Origin: Porticoccus sp.
Lineage (GTDB): Bacteria; Pseudomonadota; Gammaproteobacteria; Pseudomonadales; Porticoccaceae
Length of the DNA stretch: 44,442 nt
Assembly (NCBI GenBank): GCA_018066715.1
Contig: JAGPWA010000026.1
Coordinates: 1-44,442 of the forward strand
Direction: 5' to 3'
The translations under genes were made by a program, and so were the position numbers. A model generated the notes under the pieces. That model was not told where the DNA came from. It did no database searches and saw only the letters and a program-made list of their open reading frames with translations. Shown here in pieces: positions 12,639 to 23,106 of the stretch. Each line of letters begins with the position of its first letter. Position 1 is the first letter of the stretch.

Positions 12639-13405
12639 TAATTCTGTCCCTCCCTGATTTCAGATACAGGCGTCTCGAGCACCATGTCTTGTACCCAGCG
12701 AGTCCGACGCTCTCTATAGAGAATTTCTACCCGTGTATTGAGGATCAATGCCACGGCGTAAAAACAATAGAACCCCAAGATCATCACCAATAAAGGATGA
12801 AACATATCGGGGTGCATGGAGGGGGCTTCAGTCAATCTAATGGTGGCAGGCTGGTGCAACGTATACCACCAGTCCACTGACTTGTAGATAATGGGAATGT
12901 TCACCATACCAACTAATGAAAGCACAGCGCTGGCCTTGCTGGCCGCATCCTGGCTGGTATAGGAGTATTGCAAGGCAATCACCCCCAGATACAAAAAGAA
13001 CAGTACCAGCATGGAGGTTATTCGGGCATCCCACACCCAGTAGGTTCCCCAGGTGGGCTTACCCCAAATGGCACCCGTCACCAATGCGACGAAAGTTAGT
13101 ACTGCACCAATGGGTGCTGCTGACTTCATCACCATATCGGCCAGCTTCATTTTCCAAATCAGACCAACAGCACCCGAAATGGCCATCACATAGTAGCCCG
13201 CCAGGGCGAGAAAGGACGCCGGGACATGGATATAAATAATCCTAAAACTGTTGCCCTGCTTGGCGTCTTGCGGAGCAAAACCCAACCCCCATACCACACC
13301 GAGGCTTAACAGTATCGCAGCCAATACAGACAACCATGGTAGCCATTTACCACTGGTATTATAAAACCAGCGCGGCGACCCCAACCGATGAAACCATTGC
13401 CACAT
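12638..13405 (-). CDS. ccmC: Heme ABC transporter permease CcmC
   Basis: IIYIHVPASFLALAGYYVMA, WGKPTWGTYWVWDARITSMLVLFFLYLG (WWD-type motif). Confidence 0.96.
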   Translation of the reverse strand: MWQWFHRLGSPRWFYNTSGKWLPWLSVLAAILLSLGVVWGLGFAPQDAKQGNSFRIIYIHVPASFLALAGYYVMAISGAVGLIWKMKLADMVMKSAAPIGAVLTFVALVTGAIWGKPTWGTYWVWDARITSMLVLFFLYLGVIALQYSYTSQDAASKASAVLSLVGMVNIPIIYKSVDWWYTLHQPATIRLTEAPSMHPDMFHPLLVMILGFYCFYAVALILNTRVEILYRERRTRWVQDMVLETPVSEIREGQN

Positions 13406-13445
13406 CTCTGTCTTAACCCTCGCTATTCAATAACATCGCAAACCA

Positions 13446-14117
13446 TTAACCATGCATGCTCACCCGCAGGGCACCCGCAGTAGCGAATGGGGAAATTAAT
13501 AGTGAAAAGGCCAGCAATGCGCCCATCACCGCCAACGGCCCATCAACAGGAAACCCATCAACTGCTCGCTGAACCGTACTGGCGCCAAAAATCAGTACTG
13601 GCATGTAGAGTGGCATCACAATCAGTGACAACAATAGCCCACCCTTCCTTAACGCAACGGTCAAACCTGCACCAATGGCACCAATCAAGCTCAGTACCGC
13701 TGTGCCCATCAACAGACTCAACACCAGAGGCAAATAACCCGCCGTTGGCAGGGACAACATCATACCTAAAACAGGCGCCAAAAGAGTTAAGGGAAGACCG
13801 GTAATTAGCCAATGTGCCAGCACTTTCGCTAACACCATCAGGTAAAGGGGTTGCGGTGTAATCAACAGCTGTTCCAATGTGCCATCACGGTAGTCACTTT
13901 GAAACAAACCCTCTACTGAAAGCAGTGAGGCCAAGAGTGCCATGACCCACAAAATACCCGGAGCAATCTCTGCCAACCGGCTGGCTTCTGGTGTTAAACC
14001 CAACGGTATCAATGTCACCACGATAAAGAAGAAAATCACCGGATTGGCAATCTCGCCCCTATGACGAAACGCCAACAGTAGATCCCGCTGGAGAATAGCT
14101 GAAAAACCACCACCCAT
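13446..14117 (-). CDS. ccmB: Heme exporter protein CcmB
   Basis: Polytopic; FFFIVVTLIPLGLTPE, LLSVEGLFQSDYRDGTLEQLL; between ccmA and ccmC. Confidence 0.95.
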   Translation of the reverse strand: MGGGFSAILQRDLLLAFRHRGEIANPVIFFFIVVTLIPLGLTPEASRLAEIAPGILWVMALLASLLSVEGLFQSDYRDGTLEQLLITPQPLYLMVLAKVLAHWLITGLPLTLLAPVLGMMLSLPTAGYLPLVLSLLMGTAVLSLIGAIGAGLTVALRKGGLLLSLIVMPLYMPVLIFGASTVQRAVDGFPVDGPLAVMGALLAFSLLISPFATAGALRVSMHG

Positions 14118-14119
14118 AA

Positions 14120-14761
14120 TCAGCTCACCTCCGCCAACAAGGGCAGGGATAGTCGGCGAATACCGTCAATCCCTAAATCCTGATGAGTAGACAGTATGAC
14201 CACACCGCCCTTCTTCACATGATCCTTCAATAATACTTCGAGCTGGGCGACACCCTGCTTATCAATGGCGGTAAAAGGTTCGTCCAACACCCATAAAGGC
14301 GCCTCGGTAATGAGCAACCGGGCCAATGCAGCACGACGTTGCTGGCCGGCAGACAATGTAAAACAGGGTACATCTTCATAGCCACGCAGCCCCATACTGG
14401 CCAACACCTCTTCATTACTTAACAGGCTATTATTGGCATTGAGGCGACGCCACCACTGCAAGTTTTCTTCAGGTGAAAGAGATTGTTTAAGCCCGGGCAA
14501 GTGCCCTAAAAACAGTAAGTTCTGGAGATAATCTTGGCGATGCTGAGAGATATCCTTACCACGCCAAAACAATGTCCCAGAAGTGGGGTTTAATGCCGTT
14601 GAAATAATGCGTAATAAGGTGGTTTTACCACAACCATTAGGCCCTTCCACCTGGAGAATATCACCCGGTTCAAGTGCCACGCTGATCCCAGAAAACAACA
14701 GCCTATCGTCCCGCTCAAAGGCGAGAGACTTTAATGAAAAAATGGCTGCTTGTGACGACAA
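14120..14761 (-). CDS. ccmA: Heme exporter ATP-binding protein CcmA
   Basis: Walker A GPNGCGKTTLLRI, signature LSAGQQRRAALARL, Walker B LWVLDEPFTAID. Confidence 0.96.
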   Translation of the reverse strand: MSSQAAIFSLKSLAFERDDRLLFSGISVALEPGDILQVEGPNGCGKTTLLRIISTALNPTSGTLFWRGKDISQHRQDYLQNLLFLGHLPGLKQSLSPEENLQWWRRLNANNSLLSNEEVLASMGLRGYEDVPCFTLSAGQQRRAALARLLITEAPLWVLDEPFTAIDKQGVAQLEVLLKDHVKKGGVVILSTHQDLGIDGIRRLSLPLLAEVS

Positions 14762-14873
14762 TGGATAATCCGGCCTGTAACAAAGGCCGTATTATGCCAA
14801 AAACTTAAGGGAATAAGAGAAAAGATAACGGGATTAGCATCAAACAAAATGCAAATAGCTTGGGTAGTCGACG

Positions 14874-15053
14874 TCAATCCAGATCGAAATCATAATCCTG
14901 GATGCTTTTTTGCAAACGCCTCTCTTCGAGCTGGTCTTCCAACCGGCGTCGTACGTCAGAGTAAACTATGCTCTCAACCTCTTTAAGATTCGGCTCTTGA
15001 GCCTCATCTTCAAGATCAAAGTCTTCATTTTCTAGTGCTTTTTTTCCACTCAT
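14874..15053 (-). CDS. Small acidic protein resembling the PA3496 family
   Basis: MSGKKALENEDFDLEDEAQEPNLKEVESIVYSDVRRRLEDQLEERRLQKSIQDYDFDLD; internal ATG at 15053 preferred over the track start at 15080. Confidence 0.6.
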   Translation of the reverse strand: MSGKKALENEDFDLEDEAQEPNLKEVESIVYSDVRRRLEDQLEERRLQKSIQDYDFDLD

Positions 15054-15307
15054 ACCGAAACTCCTCCATCTCGATACCAACTACGTCAGCGACGCTGACA
15101 ACCACACAACTTGTTTCGCGAAAAATAGGCTTAAAATGAGGAGCCGTCAAGAAATATAAACTCTATTATTTCATATAGTTAAACTTTGATCCTAGGTTAC
15201 ACCACAATAACCGAACCCCCATCCTCATAGACAACGTAGACAAGAAGCCAAATCTGGTCTATCAATACCAACCCAACCCGTTAAAACCTCTCAAAATAAT
15301 GACTCAT

Positions 15308-15342
15308 AAAAGCCATAATAACAGCCATATTATGGCTCTTTT
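15308..15342 (+). terminator. Terminator/attenuator-like hairpin in the leader of the OMP operon
   Basis: AGCCATAATA (15311-15320), 7-nt loop, TATTATGGCT (15328-15337) then CTTTT; about 70 nt upstream of the ATG at 15412. Confidence 0.6.
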
Positions 15343-15411
15343 CTAAGCCAGCCTAGAGAACAACATAACCTATGATGCGATTTGAATACCATTGAACCCG
15401 AAAGAGAAACT

Positions 15412-16686
15412 ATGGAAAACCTATATAGGAGCTTCGCGAAAATAGCGGTACTCGCCTATCTAAGCATATTACCTATGCAGGCAATGACGATGGACCTCAA
15501 TGAAATCATTCCTAGCCTATACGGTGGCGATGGCGTCACCTTGTGGGATACCCATAGCACGGCATTTACACAGGCGAGTCTGGAAGACTTACAGGGGCTA
15601 TCTGAGACACTGTCCGACTTTTCTCAACCATCGCTCTCATCAATCGTCGGCCTGACCTTTGAGTTCGACCCCATCCTGGATGAGTTTGTCCCAACAACTA
15701 CTACACAGAGCTTGGGCTCCTCTCTGACAGAGCGCCCCCAAACCGTAGGTAAAGGCGTGTTTACTTTTAGTATTGCCTATGGCCATACCAAATTTTCCGA
15801 GCTCGACGGCCACAGTTTAGACAGCCTTACCCTTGACTTAGGGCATTCAGATCCGCCGCCTGGCGCACTTACCTGCTTGGCCCCTGGGTTTCCAAATCCA
15901 CCACCAGATAATTGCTACAGCTTTTTAGATGATGTGGCACGCTTAACCTTGAAGCTAGACATTACACAACAGTTTATTAACCTGTCGACGAGTTATGGTT
16001 TGACTGAAAATGTTGATATCGGGTTTCACATCCCAATAATACACACTAAAGTTAGCGCCTCTTCTGTAGCGTCCATCGTTAACGATCCCTCTATTATCTA
16101 TTCGCCCCTTGGTGGTAACGGTTCTTTGCATGGTTTCGACCCCATCAATGGAGACGACCCTGTCTCTTCTGCTTCGGGGAGTCATACTGGTATGGGTGAT
16201 TTTTTTATCCATGCAAAACATCATTTCTACGACAGCGATAAGCTGAACTTGGGATCACTTTTTCAAGTTCGATTACCCACAGGTGATGAAGATAACTTGC
16301 AAGGTATTGAAGACGTGGGTGGTAAAGCGATGTTGCTTGCTGATGCGACATTTCCTCTTAATAACGGCAGTCTCACGCCTTACCTAAATGCTGGCATTGC
16401 GGTGAATACCAGTAATTCAGGACAAGATAAATTGATGTATAATGTAGGGCTGGAGTACGACGTAATTTTTGGCGAACATCACACCTCTGCATCTATCGAT
16501 TTCATGGGCAGGAATACCATCACAAACAAGAGCGACAGTGGCGAAGATATATATGATCTTGGCCTGGGCATAAAGTATGCGCTAACCAAACGTGGTTCTG
16601 TTTATGCCAATATCATCTTGCCCATTAATGATTCCGGGCTACGTCCAGATGTGACGTATATTTTTGGTTTTACTTGGACCAAATAA
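15412..16686 (+). CDS. Outer-membrane beta-barrel protein ('transporter'/MetA-pathway-like)
   Basis: Signal-peptide-like N-terminus (MENLYRSFAKIAVLAYLSILPMQAMTM), alternating beta-barrel strands, C-terminal ...YIFGFTWTK. Track start at 15382 is a TTG; ATG at 15412 preferred. Confidence 0.65.
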   Translation: MENLYRSFAKIAVLAYLSILPMQAMTMDLNEIIPSLYGGDGVTLWDTHSTAFTQASLEDLQGLSETLSDFSQPSLSSIVGLTFEFDPILDEFVPTTTTQSLGSSLTERPQTVGKGVFTFSIAYGHTKFSELDGHSLDSLTLDLGHSDPPPGALTCLAPGFPNPPPDNCYSFLDDVARLTLKLDITQQFINLSTSYGLTENVDIGFHIPIIHTKVSASSVASIVNDPSIIYSPLGGNGSLHGFDPINGDDPVSSASGSHTGMGDFFIHAKHHFYDSDKLNLGSLFQVRLPTGDEDNLQGIEDVGGKAMLLADATFPLNNGSLTPYLNAGIAVNTSNSGQDKLMYNVGLEYDVIFGEHHTSASIDFMGRNTITNKSDSGEDIYDLGLGIKYALTKRGSVYANIILPINDSGLRPDVTYIFGFTWTK

Positions 16687-16690
16687 ATTC

Positions 16691-17635
16691 ATGAATCAGT
16701 TTGCCACCTTACTTTGCATAGCTATGCTCACCCTGGCTACCATAGGCTCCTCGCCAGTCCAGGCAGAGGTGAATACGCACACCTTATATATTATAAAAAC
16801 CAAATCACTGCCCGCAATCAATCAAGTCATCTCGTCAATCAAGAACGTTAATTCGCATAACATTATTATTAAAGAGTTTGATCTTGATGGGAAAAAAGAA
16901 CGTAGCAACACCATCGTTGAATCCATTCAATCGCAAATAACTGACCCTGCTAATGCGACAGTCATGACCCTGGGAACACCAGCAACACAACTTGCTATAG
17001 ATCAACTGAACAGCATTAATATCATCTACACGATGACCGACAGCGTAAAGCTAAGCCTGTCCTCCCATAAAAACATCTACGAGGTATCAGACAAACCTGA
17101 TATTGCTCAGCAATTGCATATTCTGGAGAAATTTCTACCCGGAGTAAAAAAAGTTGGCCTCATTGCTGAAAAAAAATATATGAGCAACATGAAAGTTGAA
17201 ATAAACGAGGCCAAAAACGCATCAAACCTTCATGTTCTACTCAAGACCATAACAACACCCAAAGAAGTGCCCTCGGTGTTTAGGGAACTTCTTCCAGAAG
17301 TAGATGCCTTTATTTTTATTCAGGACCCCATCGTCATTAATAGTATGTCCTACAAATACCTGGTTACCACAGCACTTGAAAACAATAAACCGACTTTAGT
17401 TTATTCAAATTATCTAGTGAAAGCTGGATTCTTGGGTGCCTACCTCCCAACACCGGAATACATTGCCAAACAAACAATAACGTTAGTTGGTGAGTTTCTT
17501 CATAAAAAACCGATGGCAGCGGAACAAGTACATGATGAACAGCAGCTAACACTACACATCAATAAAAAAACGCTCCAAATACTCAACATCCAGATACCAG
17601 AAGCCCTATCAAACATAACGACACTGGATAATTAG
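16691..17635 (+). CDS. ABC transporter substrate-binding protein (PF04392/TrpX-like), orphan
   Basis: Signal peptide [26 protein letters not shown]; periplasmic-binding fold with [65 protein letters not shown]; starts 4 nt after the OMP stop. Confidence 0.75.
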   Translation: MNQFATLLCIAMLTLATIGSSPVQAEVNTHTLYIIKTKSLPAINQVISSIKNVNSHNIIIKEFDLDGKKERSNTIVESIQSQITDPANATVMTLGTPATQLAIDQLNSINIIYTMTDSVKLSLSSHKNIYEVSDKPDIAQQLHILEKFLPGVKKVGLIAEKKYMSNMKVEINEAKNASNLHVLLKTITTPKEVPSVFRELLPEVDAFIFIQDPIVINSMSYKYLVTTALENNKPTLVYSNYLVKAGFLGAYLPTPEYIAKQTITLVGEFLHKKPMAAEQVHDEQQLTLHINKKTLQILNIQIPEALSNITTLDN

Positions 17636-17639
17636 ACCA

Positions 17640-19733
17640 ATGAATGCACTGACGAAATATAGAATTATTTCTAGATGTAACAGCTTAAAAGTTAAAAGCA
17701 TTGCATTTCTAGTTGTATTGGTATTTTTTGTTACCCTTACATTAACCTGGTTATCACTCAGTAAAATGTACAGTGTAATGCATGAAGAACTCGACAAGCG
17801 CGGGTTTTCTGAAGCCAGCACTCTTGCCCTGGACAGTTATTACGGTCTACTGATGGAAGACCACAACATTCTGGACCAACAGATTAAAAACCGAATAAAC
17901 CGACATGATATCGCCTCTGTTCATATCGTTAATCAGTCGGGAATCCTTATTGCCTCCAGCGACAATAAACATCTGAACAGCAAGTTTCAGGATTTATTTA
18001 TAGAAAGCGCCATCTCCAAAGGGAGTAATTACACCAAAGAAACTTACGACCAAGGAAGAAGCCCAAAAAACAGTCCTCACAACAACAAAATACAGCCTAC
18101 CAAAGATTTATATTACTATTATTCACCCGTGCTGCTCAACAAGAGCACCCATGCAGATATACAGCATTTTGAAGGTGATTTTCTCGATAATGACACAGGG
18201 TCAGAATCGATGATGGTAGGCTGGATCAGAGTGGGGATTTCACTGAGCAATCTGCACTCAACATTCAATAGTTTATTGTTTTTTTCTATTGTCATTTCAT
18301 TCCTAGTATCCATTGTCACTATTGGCATCTCTTATATCATCATCAATAAAACGCTAAAGCCTTTAGAGGAGATATCAAAATCTACTCGTTCGCTGGCAGA
18401 AGGAAATTTTTCCGAGGCCCAAGAAATACGCATCACCTCACATGATGAAATTGGCTCGCTATCCGCCACGTTCAATTTAATGATCAGAAAACTGCAGGCC
18501 TACAGTCTCCAGGTAACACAACGGACAAGGCAATTAAATAAAGCAAAACAAATTGCTGAATCAGCAAATATGGCAAAGAGTGACTTCCTCACCAATATGT
18601 CTCATGAATTACGTACGCCATTAAATTCTATTATTGGTTATTCTGAAATGTTACTCAGCAGACGTCCTGGGGAGCTGAATGAAAAACAAATACGCTTTGT
18701 TAATAATATTTCGAGTAGTGGTGACCATTTGCTGGATTTGGTTAATGATATTCTTGACATCTCAAAAATTGAAGCAGGAAAAGATGGCCTTAACTTAAGC
18801 AAAGTATCCATTACAGCGCTTGCAGAACAAGTCAAACACACACTATCCCCCCTTACCCAAGACAATAAGATTGATTTTAAAATCGATCCAGCCGAACAAG
18901 ATATCGTTATTGACGCAGACCAAACGAAGCTCACACAAATACTATTAAACTTATTACGCAACGCGATTAAATTCACCAATAAAAATGGGAAAGTAACCCT
19001 ATCAACCCAATATATCCAACTCAATGATTACATTAAACATGATACAAATGATGCTAAAGGCATACTAATCTGTATTCAAGACAGTGGACTGGGCATCAAA
19101 CCTGAACACCAAACTCTTGTTTTCAACAAATTTGAACAAATCGATTCTTCCTTATCCAGAGCCCAGGAAGGAACAGGATTGGGACTACCCCTGACAAAAA
19201 CATTAGTAGAAATGCACAGGGGTGTGATCTGGGTAGAAAGTGACGGCATCCCAGGCAAGGGCTGCAAGTTTTGTTTTGTCTTGCCCATATCGCAAGATGA
19301 GCCTGAAGACGCTGGTACTAAGAGCCACATGATGCTCCCCGGCATTCATCAAACCCAGGCTGACACCCCTCCATCAGATGACAACATTCTTGTGATTGAA
19401 GATGACTTTCTTCTATGGGAATATTTAGCCACCGTACTCAATGACGCGGGCTATTTCGCGAAATTCTCAGCCAGTGCTAACGAAGGCATCAAAAAAGCAC
19501 GAGAAATACAGCCAATGGCTATATTGCTCGATATCAAGCTTCCAGATAAAAGTGGTTTTGATGTTATAAAAATTCTGAAATCTCACGGGGACACTAAAAA
19601 CATTCCAATCATTATCATTTCGTCAATTGATAAAAACTATAATCAGTCAAATGGCTATATTGACTGGCTGACCAAACCAATTGACACGAAACGCTTGGTT
19701 CAATCCCTCCATCAACTGGCAGGAAACGATTGA
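17640..19733 (+). CDS. Hybrid sensor histidine kinase (TM-periplasmic-TM-HAMP-HisKA-HATPase-REC)
   Basis: HAMP ([23 protein letters not shown]), H-box [25 protein letters not shown]-box [17 protein letters not shown]-boxes [30 protein letters not shown]-terminal REC with [13 protein letters not shown] and WLTKPID. Confidence 0.93.
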   Translation: MNALTKYRIISRCNSLKVKSIAFLVVLVFFVTLTLTWLSLSKMYSVMHEELDKRGFSEASTLALDSYYGLLMEDHNILDQQIKNRINRHDIASVHIVNQSGILIASSDNKHLNSKFQDLFIESAISKGSNYTKETYDQGRSPKNSPHNNKIQPTKDLYYYYSPVLLNKSTHADIQHFEGDFLDNDTGSESMMVGWIRVGISLSNLHSTFNSLLFFSIVISFLVSIVTIGISYIIINKTLKPLEEISKSTRSLAEGNFSEAQEIRITSHDEIGSLSATFNLMIRKLQAYSLQVTQRTRQLNKAKQIAESANMAKSDFLTNMSHELRTPLNSIIGYSEMLLSRRPGELNEKQIRFVNNISSSGDHLLDLVNDILDISKIEAGKDGLNLSKVSITALAEQVKHTLSPLTQDNKIDFKIDPAEQDIVIDADQTKLTQILLNLLRNAIKFTNKNGKVTLSTQYIQLNDYIKHDTNDAKGILICIQDSGLGIKPEHQTLVFNKFEQIDSSLSRAQEGTGLGLPLTKTLVEMHRGVIWVESDGIPGKGCKFCFVLPISQDEPEDAGTKSHMMLPGIHQTQADTPPSDDNILVIEDDFLLWEYLATVLNDAGYFAKFSASANEGIKKAREIQPMAILLDIKLPDKSGFDVIKILKSHGDTKNIPIIIISSIDKNYNQSNGYIDWLTKPIDTKRLVQSLHQLAGND

Positions 19734-19802
19734 GTTATCTAATGACCTGCACCACCCAACCAACTTAAAGATGTTGATGACCTGCATGATTAATCCAGTT
19801 TT

Positions 19803-20606
19803 CTAACTTTTCTCACAGCAGCGTCTTTCATAATTTTTCAATGCAGGGACCGCAGAGGCAAATTCTTTCTCTAAGCGAGAAACCAACAGTGGAATAGATA
19901 GCTCCCCTTTCTCCAAGTGCCAATACTCAAGGTCATGACAGGTTTGAGCCACGTTGTTAATGCCGAGATTAGCACTACTTGATTTCAACGTATGTGCAGA
20001 AAATATAAGCTTGTTGATATCATCATTATCAGCAGCACAACGGATCTCTTCCAGGAAATGCTCTGCCTGATCAAAATAAGCCTTTATCAACTGCTTTATG
20101 ATCGCTGGATCGCTGCAAACACTTTCAATCACCTGAAAATCGATGTCCGCTGAAGCACTATTCTCTGAAATCTCACTAACCCTATCGTCATCCGCCAACA
20201 ACACTGTGGGTAGTTTTTCCATCGCAAGCCATTTTTCCAGCAACCCCTGTAACTGGTCAAATTTAAATGGCTTGCTTAAATAGTCATCCATGCCTACTTC
20301 AAGGCATTTATTTTTATCACCCATAACGGCATTTGCAGTTAATGCAATGATCGGTACACGTCGGCCAGTAGACGATTCACCCTCAATTCTACGGATCTCT
20401 TGTGTTGCCTGAAAACCATCCATGCCAGCCATATGGCAATCCATTAAAATCAGAGAAACATCGTCTTTTTTGAATTTCTCTACTGCCACCGCACCATCTT
20501 CGGCGACGATATATTCGTAATCCATTTCTTCAAGCATGTAGCAAACAAGCTCAAGATTCATCTGATTATCTTCTACAACTAAAACCTGCCGTGGCTTGCT
20601 CATCAT
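19803..20606 (-). CDS. Response regulator receiver plus C-terminal HPt domain protein
   Basis: REC: QVLVVEDNQMNLELVCYML...LILMDCHMAGMDGFQATQEIR...DDYLSKPFKFDQL; HPt: LIFSAHTLKSSSANLGINNVAQTCHDLE. Confidence 0.92.
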   Translation of the reverse strand: MMSKPRQVLVVEDNQMNLELVCYMLEEMDYEYIVAEDGAVAVEKFKKDDVSLILMDCHMAGMDGFQATQEIRRIEGESSTGRRVPIIALTANAVMGDKNKCLEVGMDDYLSKPFKFDQLQGLLEKWLAMEKLPTVLLADDDRVSEISENSASADIDFQVIESVCSDPAIIKQLIKAYFDQAEHFLEEIRCAADNDDINKLIFSAHTLKSSSANLGINNVAQTCHDLEYWHLEKGELSIPLLVSRLEKEFASAVPALKNYERRCCEKS

Positions 20607-20737
20607 TAGAGCGCGCCAACAGTTTGATTTTGATTGTTACTTTTCAAAATACGTCCTTTTTTACCCTGTCTGGCATGTTGACCCATTTTAGGAATAAATA
20701 TTATAGGTGTACTCACAAATTTACAGGAAGCAAAATG

Positions 20738-21394
20738 TCACACATCAGCCATACATTGTTTAAATTCAGCGAAATCTGACAGTACCACAAGGTCCTCTGG
20801 GCGATCAATATCGGGGAGTGCTGACAGCTCTTTCCACCGCCAACTAAGATTATTCAATCTTTTGCGAGTCACTTCCATCACCTCCCCTGAACCCCAGGGA
20901 ACCCCTGTAAACAATTTCAGGTCTAAACGATTCAATCCTACCAACACATACCCTCCATCCGTGGCCGGGCCAAACACGGCAGGAACATCATCAAGAGCCG
21001 CCAATGCTTGCGTAATATACTCACCATCAATCGCCGGGCAGTCACTGCCAATAATGATGACTCGACTATATTGCTTTAGCCTATCAGCAAAGGCATTGGC
21101 CATTCGCTCGCCGAGATCAGAGCCTTGCTGCTCGACCAACGGAACACCAGCACCCTCGACTAATTGATGAAAAAAATCATGTTCAGCACTGCACCATAAT
21201 TCCAGGTTCGAAACGGCAGATGCCTGATGAAGACGGAACTGATAATCCACCAGTGCGCAATGTAATTGCAGACTCCCGGTTTCCCCCAATGCAGGCTCAA
21301 GCCGTGTTTTTACCCGTCCCGGCAGGGGGGCTTTTGCAAATTGAAGCAAACAACTATCAGGGTACTGTACAGTCATTCTGGATAGCTCTGTCAT
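20738..21394 (-). CDS. TIGR04282-like (DUF2064) glycosyltransferase of arsenosugar-type clusters
   Basis: LLQFAKAPLPGRVKTRLEPALGETGS...VIIIGSDCPAIDGEYITQALAAL...VFGPATDGGYVLVGL. Confidence 0.88.
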   Translation of the reverse strand: MTELSRMTVQYPDSCLLQFAKAPLPGRVKTRLEPALGETGSLQLHCALVDYQFRLHQASAVSNLELWCSAEHDFFHQLVEGAGVPLVEQQGSDLGERMANAFADRLKQYSRVIIIGSDCPAIDGEYITQALAALDDVPAVFGPATDGGYVLVGLNRLDLKLFTGVPWGSGEVMEVTRKRLNNLSWRWKELSALPDIDRPEDLVVLSDFAEFKQCMADV

Positions 21395-21421
21395 TATGGG
21401 TATGTGATTTCAAGGAGGTCA

Positions 21422-22108
21422 TTATGAGTAATACTGCCGGGCCAAATGTTGTGGAGAGACACCTAAAAAATAGGCAAGGCGTAGACGCCACATCTGCAAA
21501 ACTGTCCGGAGAATACCTCGTTGCTCCCACCGACGACTCGAGGTGGTGACAACGCCCCGCTGAAATGAGGGCTGACTAACCTTTTTCAGGCGACGACAAA
21601 ACTCAACGTCCTCCATCAAGGGAATATTGGCAAAACCATTGAGCGATTCAAATAATGTACGGCGAACAAACAGTGCCTGGTCACCCGTGCCAATACCGAA
21701 CATTTGTGAACGAATATTCATCCCACGCTCGATCACTCGAAACAGCCATGCTGAACCGCTCAACTTAACAGGGAAAAAACCCCAATTCAGACCGTCCAAC
21801 CAGGCCGTTGAGAAATCAGAGGGTAGCTCGGTATCAGCATGCAGAAACAACAGGTATTCACCACGGGCATATCCCGCCCCAGCATTCATTTGTTGTGCGC
21901 GGCCTCGTTCACTATGCACTACTTGGTCAGCATACAACGCTGCCAACTCACAGGTATGGTCTGAACTCCCACCATCAGCAACAATGACTTCAACACCCAG
22001 ACCCCGAATACTTATGTCACGAAGTCGTTGTAACTTTTTAAGGCAAAGACCTATTTCTGTCTCTTCGTTAAGTGACGGAATGATAATGCTGAGAAATACA
22101 GTCATCAT
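21422..22108 (-). CDS. TIGR04283-like family 2 glycosyltransferase of arsenosugar-type clusters
   Basis: LSIIIPSLNEETEI...EVIVADGGSSDHTCELAA...GRAQQMNAGAGYARGEYLLFLHADTELP; ATG at 22108 overlaps the upstream stop as TAATG (track start at 22129 less likely). Confidence 0.88.
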   Translation of the reverse strand: MMTVFLSIIIPSLNEETEIGLCLKKLQRLRDISIRGLGVEVIVADGGSSDHTCELAALYADQVVHSERGRAQQMNAGAGYARGEYLLFLHADTELPSDFSTAWLDGLNWGFFPVKLSGSAWLFRVIERGMNIRSQMFGIGTGDQALFVRRTLFESLNGFANIPLMEDVEFCRRLKKVSQPSFQRGVVTTSSRRWEQRGILRTVLQMWRLRLAYFLGVSPQHLARQYYS

Positions 22109-23106
22109 TAATCCAAGGCACCGCCACAACTACTACCCTGACCTGCGGTACAACCATAGCAATGGTCAGCAATAGCGATAGAATACCCGGCAACGTCCAT
22201 GGCAAGTAAGTCCCTTAAGTGACGCAGTCCATCGGAGACGATCATCTCATTCAACCCTGATGCTGACCCGACTACTGGCACTGACATGGGCGTTTCCAGC
22301 ATTTGATTAAAATCACAATCATATAGATTGCCAAGCCAGTCCACGCTCACGGTAGTCCGGCACATCACTGTGTCCAAATTCAATGCTAAAAAATTATCCT
22401 TCAGAAGTTGCATGTATTGTTCATACCCATTCTTGGCCAAAAGTACTGCACCAAAACGACTAATAGGCATATTGGTTATCGTAAATAACTGGTTAAAGGC
22501 TAAGCCGTGATCCTCGCTGAGCCGCAGCTTATACTCCGCCTCCAATTTCTGTTGGTCTGGTGGTAAAAAAGCGCCATTGGGGTTATAAACCAGATTCAAC
22601 GGCAGTGTTTTATCGACCCCATAACCAATTTCATTGAGTATTTTCAGTGCATCAATGCTTTGTTCAAAAACACCCTTGCCCCGCTGCTCTGTTACATTCT
22701 GTTCTGAAAAACAGGGCAGCGAAGCAACTACGGTGACCTTATGGTCAGCAAGAAACTGAGCTAAATCCTGATATCCCGGCTCCAGTAAAATGGTTAGGTT
22801 ACAGCGGTCAATCACTTCAACCCCCAACTTACTGGCTTCTGAAACCAGATAACGAAAGTGAGGGTTCATCTCTGGAGCACCGCCGGTAAGATCCAACGTC
22901 TTCACGTTCTTCTCTCTTAAGACCTCAAGGACTAGCTCTATGGTCGCCATATCCATCAATTCGGTACGACTAGGACCAGCATTCACGTGGCAGTGGGTAC
23001 AACTGAGATTGCAGAGATAGCCTAAATTGACCTGTAAGGTCGTCAGTGCTGTTCTTTGCAAGGGGGGAAAGTCTGTATTCAATAACAAGGGACGAGTATC
23101 GCGCAT
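22108..23106 (-). CDS. arsS: ArsS-like radical SAM protein (DUF3641 C-terminal domain)
   Basis: Radical SAM CNLSCTHCHVNAGPSRTELMD; DLTGGAPEMNPHFRYLV; C-terminal Cys-rich DHCYGCTAGQGSSCGG. Confidence 0.88.
   Translation of the reverse strand: MRDTRPLLLNTDFPPLQRTALTTLQVNLGYLCNLSCTHCHVNAGPSRTELMDMATIELVLEVLREKNVKTLDLTGGAPEMNPHFRYLVSEASKLGVEVIDRCNLTILLEPGYQDLAQFLADHKVTVVASLPCFSEQNVTEQRGKGVFEQSIDALKILNEIGYGVDKTLPLNLVYNPNGAFLPPDQQKLEAEYKLRLSEDHGLAFNQLFTITNMPISRFGAVLLAKNGYEQYMQLLKDNFLALNLDTVMCRTTVSVDWLGNLYDCDFNQMLETPMSVPVVGSASGLNEMIVSDGLRHLRDLLAMDVAGYSIAIADHCYGCTAGQGSSCGGALD

Noticed and set aside
19734-19802. Direct repeat atgacctgca in the convergent gap between kinase and REC-HPt genes
   Set aside because: Two short 10-bp copies only, no hairpin or T-tract; could easily be chance.
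21627-22175. 182-aa + strand ORF
   Set aside because: Antisense across the TIGR04283-like gene and the arsS end; low-complexity shadow composition, no domain.
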